Below the pieces are notes generated by a model. That model was given only the letters and a program-made list of their open reading frames with translations, was not told the origin of the DNA and did not search any database. Source: Mycoplasmopsis bovis PG45 (GTDB lineage: Bacteria; Bacillota_I; Bacilli_A; Mycoplasmatales; Metamycoplasmataceae). Taken from it: a stretch of DNA of 64,000 bases. The position numbers and the translations under genes were made by a program. Within the stretch, counting starts at the first letter, position 1, and each line of letters starts with the position of its first letter. Of the stretch, positions 44,487-55,039 are shown one piece after another. The stretch lies in assembly GCF_000183385.1 (NCBI RefSeq), contig NC_014760.1, forward strand, positions 62,001 through 126,000, in the 5' to 3' direction.

Positions 44487-45346
44487 TGAATAACGATACA
44501 GAAAATCAACAGTTAATTAATTGATACCCTGGTCATATGGCTAAAGGAATGCGCGAAATCAAAGAAAACGCATCATTAGCCGATGTTTTTATTATTGTTT
44601 TAGATGCCAGATGCCCAATTAGCAGCTACAATGAAGATTTTGATTCTATCTCGCCATCAAAACCTAGATTATTCATAATTACCAAAAGCGATTTAATGGA
44701 TGTTTCAAAGAAAGCCACAATAGAAAAAAGATTCGGAAGTTCTATGCTTTTATGGCTAGATTTAAGAAATCCTAAAAGCAAAAATATAATTATTAATAAG
44801 CTTAAGAAAATAACAGAATCTAAAGTTGCTAAGGATAAACAAAAAGGGCTTATAAACTCTAGAATTAAAGCTTTTGTAATGGGCATTCCAAATGCAGGCA
44901 AAAGTACTTTAATAAATTTAGTTTCGAACAAAAAAAGTTTGCAAGTTGCAAATTATCCTGGGGTAACAAGAGCTAAAAAATGAGTAACGGTGGATAATTT
45001 TTTCTTTATGGACACCCCTGGAATTTTGTTGCCGAAGTTAACAGATCAATATGCTGCTACTAAGCTAGCAATGATTGGCTCAATTGAAACAAACATATTT
45101 CCGCAAAAGTTTCTTTTTACCAATTTTCTAAAAGTACTAGCAGATTACTATCCAAAATTGCTTATAGATGAGTTTAAATTGACTGAAGATGACTTAAGCG
45201 ATTTAAATGAAGTTAAGACATACAATATTTTGACCAAAATTGCTGTTTTAAAGGGATATGTAAAAAATAATAAATATGATTTTAATAAAACATATACCTT
45301 TTTTATAAACTGAGTTAGAAACCTTAAAGGTGTAACATTTGATTAA
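44486..45346 (+). CDS. rbgA: Ribosome biogenesis GTPase RbgA (YlqF)
   Basis: Circularly permuted GTPase needed for late 50S assembly. 286 residues; begins INWYPGHMAKGMREIKE, with G4 IITKSDLMD ahead of G1 GIPNAGKSTLINL, G2 PGVTRAKKW and G3 DTPGILLPKL, the permuted order that marks the family. The C-terminal ANTAR-like domain follows. Several UGA tryptophans, including the one in the N-terminal WYPGHM. Translationally coupled to the DivIVA-like gene. Confidence 0.95.
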
Positions 45347-45373
45347 AATAAATAACAAATAGAAAGGCAATTT

Positions 45374-45763
45374 ATGGCTAAATACACACTAGAAGAAAAA
45401 ACTAATGTTTGATATGAAGTTGTCAAAGTTAACAAATTAACAATGAGACGAGATATACATATGTCGTATCGTAGCATTTTTCCTGCGATTTTAGTTCTAA
45501 TTGGTCTAATGATATGGGCTGATGTTGTAGCAGCTAGATTAGAATTTAATACATCAAATGTTATATCCCTAGTTTTTATAAATGTTTTATTCCCACTTAT
45601 AATTAGCTTATGTTTATGATTTATAGTTGTAAAAATTTTTCTGCACAAAGCAATAATTGCAATTGATAAAGATGACGAAGCTAAAGCCAAGTTATGAGTT
45701 AGACGATATATAAAATCTGGATGTAAGAAATACCCATATGGGTATATTGATTATTCTAACTAA
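45374..45763 (+). CDS. Small hypothetical membrane protein, 129 aa
   Basis: Not recognised. Two membrane helices (about residues 37-55 and 64-88) lie between a charged N-terminus and a basic C-terminal tail (WVRRYIKSGCKKYPYGYIDYSN). GAAAGG at 45362-45367 precedes the ATG. It follows rbgA by 27 bases and probably shares its transcript. The tail has an odd run of aromatic and basic residues. No terminator is seen before hprK. Confidence 0.65.
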
Positions 45764-45901
45764 ATACATTTGCATATACAAATTTACCAATAATCCTAAT
45801 TTATAGCCTAATTATGTCCAAAATGTGCTATAAAATGCCTATTATGCGTGATAAATATTTAATATATAATTAAATCATTAATTAACATACATAAGGAACA
45901 T

Positions 45902-46864
45902 ATGTCTAATAAAGTTATAAATGTGTCAAAGGTCATTAATAAATTTGAAATTAAGCTAGTTAATGCTGACCAAGAGTTAAAGTTCAGAGACATAAATTTG
46001 CCTTCAATTCATAGGCTTGGATTAGAAATTGCAGGCATAATTAACAACAAAAGATATAGCGACAATGTTATATGCTGAGGAACAAAAGAATCACTTTATT
46101 TTGAAACTTTGTCAAAAAATGATTTTGTTTTGCTACTTAGACGTATATTATCAGTTGAGCCGCCACTATTGATTTTGTCCAAAGGGGTTTTAGAAAATCA
46201 ATACGAGATTATTAAAAATGTATGCAATGAATTTAAAGTACCTTTATACATTTCTGACAAAAGCACATCTAAAATTACTTCAACAATCGGCACATATTTA
46301 AGTGATTTTTATTCAGAAGAAACGCAAGTTCACGCTTGTTTAGTCTCAATTCATGGTGTAGGCGTTCTGATTGTAGGTCAATCTGGTATTGGAAAGTCAG
46401 AAGCTACTCATGAGTTAATACAAAGAGGACATTCATTTATAGCTGATGATGCAGTTTTAGTAAAGCATATTGGCGCTAATTATTATGGTAAAAGTCCATT
46501 GCTAACAAAAGATTTATTAGAAGTTAGAGGCACAGGCTTAATAAATATAATGCAAGCTTATGGTGTAAAGTCTGTAATGAATGGAACTGTTATAAGTTTG
46601 TGTGTTGAATTAGTTGATAAAGCTGACTTAAGTTACGATAAATTAGATAGATTGGGTGACAGAGAGATGTTTTATGATGTCTTAGGTGGCAAAATTCCTA
46701 AGGTTCATGTACCAATTAAAGAAGGCGCATCAGTTTCTTCATTAATTGAAGCTGCTGTTATTGCGTTTAAAGCAAAAAAAGAAGGTTTTGATGCACTGTC
46801 ATTGCTTTCATCAAGAACTATTGAATTAGAGAATGAAACAGACAAAGGAGGTGAGTATGAATAA
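45902..46864 (+). CDS. hprK: HPr kinase/phosphorylase
   Basis: Phosphorylates serine 46 of HPr, linking sugar uptake to metabolism. 320 residues: N-terminal domain, then P-loop VGQSGIGKSEATHEL, FIADDAVLV, the HprK signature LLEVRGTGLINI, and the C-terminal helix region after DRLGDREMFYD. One UGA tryptophan near residue 59. The last codons contain AAAGGAGGTGA, the ribosome-binding site of lgt, which overlaps by eight bases. Confidence 0.95.
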
Positions 46865-47840
46865 TGCAAATAAAATAGGCGACTGACATGTGTATCCCGG
46901 CGTTTGAACTCCTGAGGCAGGAAAAATTGCTAACGAGGCAAGCGTATTATTCCGCATTGGAACATTACCAATTCACACTTATTCACTTACAATGATGCTT
47001 GGGATGATTGCTGCTATATTAACAATTATTATTTTTTGAAGAAGAGCAAAATATGAGTGAGAAATATTATTAACATTAATATTTTTAACAATACCTATGG
47101 CAATTTTAGGCGCTCGTATTTGAAACGAAGTTGATCAAGCCATAAATAATCCAAATTATAATTGGCGAAACTGATACAAAGTATGAGAGGGTGGACTTAG
47201 TATTCAAGGTGGAGTTGTGCTCGCTGTTATTGTTGACCTTACATATGTATATTTCAAAAGAGACAAAATTGATATTAGAAAAACTTGTGATATTATCATA
47301 CCTACAATATTAATTGGCCAAGTGATTGGTCGTTGAGGTAACTATGCTAACCATGAAGTTTATGGAAGAATAGACTACAGTGGCGCCAGTTCATTAATTT
47401 TTGGTAAAGCATTTGCTGAAAATATGTTCTTAAAAGATGAAAACGGTACAGGATACAGATACCCACTATTCTTGTATGAGTCTATAATTAACTTATTTGC
47501 ATATATAATTTTAGTATGAGTTATTAATCAAATGTCACTATTAAAACCAGGTGCGACAGCTCCTTTATATTTTGTGTGATATGGACTAGTTCGTATTGCA
47601 ATGGAACCATTAAGAGATTATAGACAAGCGATTTATGTTGGTGCTGCTTATGCATTTGCTGTTTTAGGTGGAATAGCATTTATATTCTTCCAGTTCTTCA
47701 ACCCTACTCACTATGTAAGAGAGTGGAAAAGAGGAAGGTTTATATATCAATATGCTCACCCTGAAGAATATATTGCTTGAATAGAAAAAACTAGATTTAA
47801 GACTAAAAAATCTAAACCAATAACAAAGGTGGTATCTTAA
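46857..47840 (+). CDS. lgt: Prolipoprotein diacylglyceryl transferase
   Basis: Transfers diacylglycerol from phosphatidylglycerol to the lipobox cysteine of prolipoproteins. 327 residues, about seven membrane helices; motifs [20 protein letters not shown] (family WxGGLSxHGG), and the Lgt signature [13 protein letters not shown], then [12 protein letters not shown]. Around a dozen UGA tryptophans make it invisible to standard-code translation. The histidine of the SxHGG motif is glutamine here, as in some mycoplasmas. Starts inside hprK; trxB follows after one base. Confidence 0.95.
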
Positions 47841-47841
47841 A

Positions 47842-48765
47842 ATGAATAGTGAAGCAATGTATGATGTAGTTATTATAGGAGCTGGCCCTGGTGGACTAAA
47901 TGCTGCTTTATATGCATCTAGAAGCGGATTAAACACTTTAATTATTGAAAAAGAAGTACCAGGCGGAAAAATTAATTCAACTTCAGAAGTTGAAAACTGA
48001 TTAGGTTTTAAAAAAATAAGCGGATTTGAACTTTCAGATACTCTTTACTCACATGCTATGGCATTTAGTGCAAAGTTTAAAAGTGCTGAAGTAGTTTCTA
48101 TTAAGCATGCTAAGGAATTTTTACAAGAAGTTGTTCTTAAAAACGGCGAAGTTATTCAAACTAAAACTGTAATTATTGCTACTGGTTTAGTAAACCGTAA
48201 GCCTACAGATATAGAGAATTTTGCTAAATTTGACAGAAAAGGTATTAGCTACTGCGCAGTCTGTGATGGGCCATTATTTAGAAACAAAAATGTTTTTGTT
48301 TTAGGTGACGGTAATTCAGCTTTTGAAGAAGCTTTATATTTAACATCATTTACTGACAAAATTACCTTGATAACAAGAAGTGATAAGTTTTATGCTGAGG
48401 ATATAACAGTCGAAAAGGTTAAAGCTGAACCAAGAATTACATTAATCACAAACACTTATATTAAGAGCCTTGAAGGCAAAGATTTTGTTGAAAAGATCAA
48501 TTTAATAGGCGCAGACGGCAAAATTACAACATTAGATTGTGACGGTCTTTTCCCGATGATAGGCTTTATTCCTACTTCTGAATTTGCAAAAGATTTAAAT
48601 ATAACCAATGAAAAAGGCTATATCAAAACTAATGAAAAAATGCAAACAGAAGTTCAAGGAATATATGCTGTTGGTGATATAAGAGACAAAGAAATTCGTC
48701 AAATAGTAACAGCTGCTTCTGATGGTGCAATTGCAGCTAAAGAAATTTGAAACTCTTTAAAATAA
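47842..48765 (+). CDS. trxB: Thioredoxin reductase
   Basis: Flavoenzyme passing electrons from NADPH to thioredoxin. 307 residues: FAD-binding [19 protein letters not shown], redox-active CAVC in [15 protein letters not shown]-binding [16 protein letters not shown], and the C-terminal [27 protein letters not shown]. Two UGA tryptophans. Completes the hprK-lgt-trxB operon. The second glycine-rich motif reads GDGNSA in place of GGGDSA. Confidence 0.95.
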
Positions 48766-48782
48766 GCAAAAAGCCAAAAAAT

Positions 48783-48810
48783 GAAAATTAGGACTGCTCC
48801 TAATTTTTTA
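48783..48810 (+). terminator. Terminator behind hprK-lgt-trxB
   Basis: AAAATTAGGA pairs with TCCTAATTTT around CTGC, followed by TT. On the minus strand the tail is also T-rich (TTTTTTGGC side), so it may serve both directions. Confidence 0.8.
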
Positions 48811-48869
48811 ATTTTAGTTAACAAATTACAGACGAAAACAATTGTTTTCTAAGATTATTAAGCATATTA

Positions 48870-49601
48870 TTAAATAATTTCATATTTGTTAAAGATTGAC
48901 TTAAGCATATTAATATTCAAGTCAGCACCATTTTCAAATTTGGTGTTATTAAAGTCAAATATTAGCTTATTATAGATTTCTTCTTTCTGGCTTTCAAAAG
49001 GTTTAGTTTCGAAATTTTTAGAAAGTCTTACATAAAAACTTATTCTTCTTTTACCTGAAAAGGCAATTAATCTTAATTCATCTTTAGGCAACGATAGTTG
49101 TTTAATTTCGGTGTCTTTTTTTATTGTATTTTCAATCAAATAAACCTTTGAAACAGAGCTATTAGTCACTTTTCATTTTTTAATATCTTTAATTTGAATA
49201 GCCGTAGAAATTGACAAATAGACAAAAAGAATAAAAGCTATAAAACAGGCAATCTGATATCAAGTTACAGCAGAATTAATTTTTGCTATAAAAGCATAAA
49301 TAAAGCTAATAATTCCAAATAAATTTAAGATAGAACATAAAGCAAAATAAAGAGCAATAAAACTAAAGGATTTCAATAGATTGTCAATGTAGCTCTCTCT
49401 CACTTTTAGTTCATTATAAATAATTGATGACTTGACAAATGCATATCTATAGCCACTAAATTTGTATCAATTTAGAGACACAAAAACATAAATAGCAAGA
49501 CCGCTTAAAAATGTAAGCGAGACAGAAATAATAAATAAAATTAAAGAAGAATTCTCCATAGTAAACTCAGCAAAAATAATAACAAATAAATAAATTCACA
49601 T
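48870..49601 (-). CDS. Hypothetical membrane protein, 243 aa
   Basis: Not recognised. Reading UGA as tryptophan extends the frame well upstream of 49169. Hydrophobic stretches near residues 3-14 and 20-40, then 78-100 and 115-140, suggest three or four membrane helices; the last 105 residues are soluble, with mixed charge (KKDTEIKQLSL, RRISFYVRL). Start is uncertain: ATG 49601 gives 243 residues, ATG 49559 (MENSSLILF) gives 229; neither has a good ribosome-binding site. It stands alone on the minus strand between trxB and pdhA. Confidence 0.6.
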
Positions 49602-49696
49602 TATACTTTTATTTTCTGCATATTGCGCATAAACTAACTTATGAAATCAAAAAAATGGCAAAAATTACATTTTTAAAATTTTTCTCCTAATGAAAG

Positions 49697-49702
49697 TATA
49701 AT
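49697..49702 (+). promoter_or_regulatory. -10 box of pdhAB
   Basis: TATAAT about 78 bases upstream of pdhA; ATAGGAGAAG (49768-49777) is a strong ribosome-binding site. The long leader is unusual for this window. Confidence 0.5.
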
Positions 49703-49779
49703 ATTAATATCTCTAAGTATTATGCCCATAATAAGTGCAGTTATATTTGAGATTATTTATTCAATTATAGGAGAAGCGA

Positions 49780-50871
49780 ATGAATTATAAATATGTTAAA
49801 CCAGGTCACGCTACTAGCGACCCAAATGAAACAGTTCGTTTTCTTGATGTTGATGGAAAATTAATTCAAGAATATAAACCATCAGAAGAAACCAAGAAAA
49901 AACTAGTTGAAATGTATAAAAATATGATTAGATCTCGTCAATGAGACTTATACTCATTAACATTACAAAAAACTGGTCGTTTAGGTACTTTTGCTCCTGC
50001 ATTAGGTGAAGAAGCTGCTTTAACAGGTATTGGTTACAATCTTAACAAAGAAGACTGATTTATTCCACACTACCGTGTATTACCAACTCAATTAGCACGT
50101 GGAATTTCTATGGATAAAATTTATTCATACTGACAAGGTTCTGAAATTGGATCAGCATTTGCTGGAACAAATACATTGCCACTTCACGTTGTTATTGGTT
50201 CACAAGTTCCTATTGCTGCTGGTGTTGCACAAGCGCTTAAATTCCAAGGTAAAAAAGCATTAGCTATGGTTACAATTGGTAATGGTGGAACAAACGAAGG
50301 TGAATTCCATGAAGGATTAAACATGGCTTCAGTTCGTAAATGACCACTTGTTACAGTTGTTATGAACAACCAATGAGCAATTTCTGTTCCTGAACACAAC
50401 AGTTACATTGTTAAGACTCTTTCACAAAGAGCTAAGTCATATGATATGCCAGGTGTTCGTGTAGACGGTAATGACTTAATTGCTGTTAACGAAGTTATGC
50501 AAGAAGTTTATGACTTTGTAAGAGAAGGAAATGGACCTGTTTTAGTTGAAATGGTTACATGACGTCAAGGTCAACACACAACTAGTGACAACCCTAGAGT
50601 TTACCGTTCTAGAGAACTTGAAGTTGAAAAAGAAAAATGAGAACCATTCCACCGTATTGAAGCTTACCTTCTTTCAGAAAAACTTATTACTGAAGAAGAC
50701 ATTAAGGTTTGATCAGAAGCTGCTTATGAAGAAGCTAAAGCTGCATATGCACTTTCAAAAGAATTATGTGAAGCAACAACATTCGATCACATTTACGACT
50801 ACACATACGAAAAATTACCTGCAGATTTAGTAAGACAAAAAGAAACAAACAGAAAATTATTTGGTAAATAA
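49780..50871 (+). CDS. pdhA: Pyruvate dehydrogenase E1 alpha subunit
   Basis: With PdhB forms the thiamine-diphosphate E1 that decarboxylates pyruvate and reductively acetylates lipoate. 363 residues: MIRSRQWDLYSLTLQKTGRLGTFAPALGEEAA, then HYRVLPTQLARG, and the TPP-binding motif IGNGGTNEGEFHEGLNMASV...NNQWAISVP (GDG replaced by GNG, with EG and NNQ conserved). Most tryptophans are UGA. Codon use favours T- and C-ending preferred codons, suggesting high expression. 36 bases before pdhB. Confidence 0.96.
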
Positions 50872-50907
50872 TTATTCCAATTTTTGATTTTATAAAGGAG
50901 ATAAATA

Positions 50908-51894
50908 ATGGAAAAAATTTCATTAAATAACATTGGTGCCTTAAATCACGCATTAGATTTAGCAATGGAAAAATTCCCTAATGTAGTTATTTATGGTGAA
51001 GATGCAGGTTTTGAAGGTGGTGTATTCCGTGCTACTGAAGGTCTTCAAAAGAAATATGGTGACCAAAGAGTATGAGACTCACCAATTTCTGAAGGTGGTA
51101 TTGCAGGATCAGCTGTTGGTGCATCTGCTGCAGGATTAAGACCAGTTGTTGAAATTCAATTCTCAGGTTTCTCATTCCCTGCTATGAACCAAATTTTTAC
51201 AAACGCTGCACGTTATAGAACAAGATCACACGGTGTTTACTCATGTCCAATGGTTGTTAGAATGCCTTGTGGTGGTGGGGTTAAAGCTCTAGAACACCAC
51301 TCAGAAGCTCTTGAAACAATTTACTCACACGTTCCAGGTCTAAAGGTTATAATGCCTGCTACACCTTATGACACAAAAGGTTTAATGTTAGCAGCTATCG
51401 AAGATAATGACCCAGTTATTTTCTTAGAACATAAACATGACTACCGTGCTTTCAAACAAGAAATCCCAGCTGAATACTACACAATTGAAATTGGTAAAGC
51501 AAATGTTGTTGTTCCTGGTGAAGACTTGACAATTACAGCATACGGTCACGTATTGCATGAAACTCTTGGTGCTCTTAAGTTACTACAAGAAAAAGGCAAA
51601 GATTACTCAATCGAAGTTATCGACTTAAGAACTCTTAAACCACTTGACAAAGAAACTATTGTTTCTTCAGTTAAGAAAACAGGTCGTCTATTAGCAATTT
51701 CTGAAGCTGTTGAAACACTTTCAATTAACTCAGAAATTATTACAATTGTTAACGAAGAGTGTTTTGATGATTTAGTTGCTAAACCAAGAAGACTAAACAC
51801 AGCTGACGTAACAGTTCCTCTTCCTGTTTTAGAAAAACAATTCTTCTTCAGCAAAGAACACATTGCTAAAGTTATCGAAGAAATGTTAGGCTAA
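50908..51894 (+). CDS. pdhB: Pyruvate dehydrogenase E1 beta subunit
   Basis: Second E1 subunit, 328 residues. Motifs: VVIYGEDAGFEGGVFRATEGLQKKYG, WDSPISEGGIAGSAVGASAAGLRPVVEIQF, MVVRMPCGGGVKALEHHSEALETIYSHVPGLKVIMPATPYD, and IEVIDLRTLKPLDKETI. RBS AAAGGAG at 50894-50900. Length is standard. Followed by a hairpin that may end pdhAB before the separate pdhCD unit. Confidence 0.97.
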
Positions 51895-51905
51895 TAAGCT
51901 AACCT

Positions 51906-51940
51906 ATAAAACAAAAAGTGTAAATATGCTCTTTGTTTTA
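51906..51940 (+). terminator. Terminator behind pdhAB
   Basis: ATAAAACAAA (51906-51915) pairs with TTTGTTTTAT around an AGTGTAAATATGCTC loop region. The tail runs straight into TAATATAAT, a possible promoter for pdhCD. Confidence 0.6.
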
Positions 51941-51951
51941 TAATATAATTT

Positions 51952-51984
51952 ACGTAGATTTATTTACTAAATCTACGTTTTTAA
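51952..51984 (+). terminator. Hairpin with T-run in the pdhC leader (terminator or attenuator)
   Basis: ACGTAGATTTA (51952-51962) pairs perfectly with TAAATCTACGT (51968-51978) around TTTAC, followed by TTTTT. It begins just after TATAATATAAT (51940-51950) and lies about 40 bases before the pdhCD genes. It could be a second terminator for pdhAB or an attenuator in the pdhCD leader. Confidence 0.6.
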
Positions 51985-52023
51985 ATTTAAAAACTTAATA
52001 AATATAACCGTACGGAGGTAAAT

Positions 52024-52248
52024 ATGTTATTTAAAGACACTGGCGAAGAAAAGTCAAGCTGCAAAAAAGCTGATGCGCCTGCTGTTGTAGGTCAAATTCA
52101 AGTTTCTGATGAATTACTTGATTTTTCTGCATTCGCTAAGCCAAAGAAGAAAGAAACATCATGCAAGGAAAGTGGTGCTTGCTCAAAGGATGAAGAAAAC
52201 CTTACACCTCGTGAAAGAGCTATTAGAGCAAGAAAAGAAGGTAAATAA
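52024..52248 (+). CDS. PDH E2 linker-like small protein with cysteines, no lipoyl domain
   Basis: 74 residues. The segment APAVVGQIQVSDELLDF resembles the linker that in other mycoplasma E2 proteins follows the lipoyl domain (compare ASVVGEIKVSDNL in M. genitalium PdhC, from memory). The lipoyl domain itself, with its ETDK motif, is absent. Cysteines at 13, 47 and 53 are notable in a cysteine-poor proteome. The C-terminus LTPRERAIRARKEGK is a basic helix that may replace the E1/E3-binding segment. GGAGG at 52014-52018 is the ribosome-binding site. Its stop overlaps the pdhC start (TAATG), so the two are translationally coupled. I read it as the N-terminal part of a split E2. Confidence 0.72.
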   Translation: MLFKDTGEEKSSCKKADAPAVVGQIQVSDELLDFSAFAKPKKKETSCKESGACSKDEENLTPRERAIRARKEGK

Positions 52249-52982
52249 TGGCTGTTGAGCTCGCAAAAGTTAAACCACTAGAAGAAAAAGAAGCTCCTAT
52301 TTCAGGAATTCGTAAAGCTATTGCTAAAAACTTAAAAGAAGTTTTAGAAACATCTGCATATTGTTCATTAGTTTTAAAAGCTGATGTTACAAATCTTTGA
52401 AACTTACGTGCAAAAGTTAAAGACAAAGTTTTTGAAGAACACAATGTTAAATTAACATTCTTATCATGAATAGTTAAAGCCTCGGCTATTGCTTTAAGCG
52501 AATACCCATCTTTTGCTGCTAGATGAGATGGTGTTGAAGGTAAAGTATACTACCCTGGAACACTTAACATTGCTATAGCAGTTGACACACCTTTTGGTCT
52601 ATTTGTACCTGTAATTAGAGGTGTTGAAAACCTAAGTATAATTGAAATTCAAAAAGAAATTGTTAGATTATCAACACTTGCAAGAGAAAAGAAGCTAAAA
52701 ATGTCAGATATGACAGGCGGCTGCTTTGCTATTACAAACGTTGGTAGTGCCGGTGTATTATTTGGTTCTCCAATTATGAACAAAGGCAATACAGCAATTT
52801 CAGCTACTGGTGCAATCATTGATGAGTTAAAATTAAACAAAGAAGGTGCTGTTGAAAACAGAAAAGTAATGTACTTATCAATAGCAGCTGACCACCAATG
52901 AGTTGATGGTGCTGATATGGCTCGTTTCCAAGGCAGAATTAAAGAATTAATCGAAAATCCAGAACAATTAGGAGAATTTTAA
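52248..52982 (+). CDS. pdhC: PDH E2 dihydrolipoamide acetyltransferase, catalytic domain only
   Basis: 244 residues, corresponding only to the C-terminal acyltransferase domain of E2, which passes the acetyl group from lipoate to CoA. Motifs: ISGIRKAIAKNL at the start, LNIAIAVDTPFGLFVPVIRG, GGCFAITNVGSAGVLFGSPIMN, and the catalytic ADHQWVDGADMARF (family DHR-VDGA; arginine replaced by glutamine, tryptophan by UGA). No lipoyl or peripheral-subunit-binding domain precedes it in frame. Usual mycoplasma E2 is about 300-450 residues. Starts within the stop of the linker-like gene; pdhD follows after one base. Confidence 0.93.
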
Positions 52983-52983
52983 T

Positions 52984-54597
52984 ATGACAGCAGAATCAAA
53001 ATGCACAAAGTCATGTGCATCTAGCTGTGAAGCATCAAAATCATCTTGTGCTTCAAGCTGTGCAAGTGAATCATCATGCAAAGCTTCATGCCCAAAAAGT
53101 GAATGTTCACAAGAAAAAGTATGTTCATCTTGAAAAGATGAAGGGCTTAAATACGAAGGCGAAGTTGCTGACGAATTTGATTTAATAGTAGTTGGTTCAG
53201 GTCCTGGTGGTTACCTAGCTGCTGAAATGGCTGGTAAAGCTGGACTAAAAACTTTAATTGTTGAAAAAGAATTTTGAGGTGGTGTTTGTTTAAATATTGG
53301 ATGTATTCCTACCAAAGCAATGCTTAGATCAACACATGCATTAGAAGAAGTTATTCATGCGGCTAAATTTGGTGTTGTTGCTAATTTAGAAGATCTAAAA
53401 ATTGACTATCAACAATCATGAGTTAAAATGCATGAACGTAAAGCCAAAGTTGTTGCAAAGCTTTCTGGCGGCGTTAAGTTCTTAATGAAGGCATCAAAGG
53501 TACAGACTGAAGAAGGCGTTGCAAAGTTTGTTGGTGCTAGAGAAATAGAAGTTAATGGCAAGGTTTACCGTGGCAAAAATGTTATTTTAGCTACCGGTAG
53601 CCACGCTAACAGAATGAAATTCCTTGAAGGTTTTGAAAAGGGATACGAAAGTGGCAAGTTAATGACTTCACGTGAAGCTATTAACAATGACAAATCATTG
53701 CCTGAATCAATGGTTATTGTTGGTGGTGGCGTAATTGGTGTTGAATTTGCTCAAATGTATGCATCAATGGGCACCAAAGTTACAATTATCCAAAGAGAAG
53801 ACCGTTTACTTCCTGGAATAGACAAGGAAATTGTTGACGAATTTGCTAAAATTCTTAAAACTGAATCAAAAATTGAAGTTATCTATGGCGCAACAAGTAC
53901 AAAATTAGAAGGTGACGAAAACTTAATTTACACCAAAGATGGCAAGGAAGAAAAAATTACTGCTGAAGTTATTCTTATTGCTACAGGTAGAGTTCCTGCA
54001 TCTGAAGGATTGGCTGAAGTTGGCATTGAATTAGGTGCTAGACGCGAAGTTAAAGTTGATAAATTCTTACGTACTAATGTAAAAGGTGTATATGCAATTG
54101 GTGATGTTACAAACCAAAATATGTTAGCTCATGTTGCTTACATTCACGCTGTTACAGCTGTGCACCACATTTTAGATTTATATGGAATTCCATATGATTC
54201 AACTACAAAACCAGTGCCTGCATGTATTTACACAAGCCCTGAAATTGCTACAGTTGGTTTAACTGAAGAACAAGCTAAAGAACAAGGATTGGACTTTTTT
54301 GTATCTAAATACAAGTTTGCAACCTTAGGTAAAGCGATTGCTGCTGAAGATACCAAGGGATTAGTAAAATTAATTGTTCTTAAGGACGGACACATTGTTG
54401 GTGCTTCATTAATGGGGCCTAATGTAACAGATTACGTAGCTGAATTAGCTTTAGCTATCGAAAAGAGAATTTGCGTAACTGCATTAACTCACGTAATTCA
54501 CCCACACCCAACATTTAATGAAATTATTTGAGAAGCAGCTAGAAGTGCTTTATCAAAATTAACTGCTGAAAAATTAAACGAAAGAAAAAACAACTAA
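52984..54597 (+). CDS. pdhD: Dihydrolipoamide dehydrogenase (E3) with cysteine-rich N-terminal extension
   Basis: 537 residues. From about residue 60 it is a normal E3: [18 protein letters not shown] (FAD), redox disulfide [19 protein letters not shown]-binding [32 protein letters not shown], and the active-site [10 protein letters not shown]. The first 50 residues are unlike any domain I know: nine cysteines (7, 11, 15, 22, 26, 32, 36, 41, 47) with repeated C-x3-C spacing in a Ser/Ala/Lys-rich background. In several mycoplasmas this place holds a lipoyl domain; here none is visible. E3 reoxidises dihydrolipoamide and makes NADH. Function of the cysteine segment is unknown: metal binding, disulfides or a thiol shuttle are possible. 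Confidence 0.95.
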
Positions 54598-54608
54598 TAA
54601 TTTGTTTT

Positions 54609-54637
54609 TATGCTAAGCCCTGCTTAGCATTTTTTAT
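54609..54637 (+). terminator. Terminator behind pdhCD
   Basis: ATGCTAAG pairs with CTTAGCAT around CCCTG, followed by TTTTT. Confidence 0.85.
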
Positions 54638-54778
54638 TTTTGCTATATGTGCATCAACAAAAATATAGGCTCAAAAAAGCGCGATTATGACCCAAAATTA
54701 TAGTTTTATTTTTCATATTTTATTGTACAATACTAAATATATAGTTTCTAGTTAATATTTATAATGAAAGGAGCGCAT

Positions 54779-54985
54779 ATGGCAAGAAGAGATCAACTCA
54801 ATGGTAAAGGCCCTCTTGTTGGAAACTTACGTTCTCACTCAATGATCGCTACAAAAAGAAAATTTAATGTCAACTTGCAAAAAATTACTATTACAAATAG
54901 TAATGGCACCCCAACAACACTAAGAGTTAGTGCAAAAACAATTAAGACATTGAAGCGTAAGGGTATCCTTTCAGCACAAGCATAA
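54779..54985 (+). CDS. rpmB: 50S ribosomal protein L28
   Basis: 68 residues, basic. Pattern [34 protein letters not shown] and [15 protein letters not shown] fits L28. The ATG at 54779 directly follows AAAGGAG (54768-54774); an ATG at 54764 precedes that site and is not used. Zinc-binding cysteines found in some L28 are absent. Monocistronic. Confidence 0.95.
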   Translation: MARRDQLNGKGPLVGNLRSHSMIATKRKFNVNLQKITITNSNGTPTTLRVSAKTIKTLKRKGILSAQA

Positions 54986-55005
54986 TTATCATTTAATAAT
55001 ATAAT

Positions 55006-55038
55006 AAAACCAAGCATGATTTTTTAGCTTGGTTTTTA
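55006..55038. terminator. Bidirectional terminator between rpmB and the DJ-1 gene
   Basis: AAAACCAAGC pairs with GCTTGGTTTT around ATGATTTTTTA; followed by TATTT on the plus strand and by TATTATATT on the minus strand. Confidence 0.8.
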
Positions 55039-55039
55039 T

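Noticed and set aside
50546-50965. Open frames inside pdhA/pdhB on other frames and strand
   Set aside because: They overlap strongly conserved pdhA/pdhB coding sequence and have no motifs or ribosome-binding sites.
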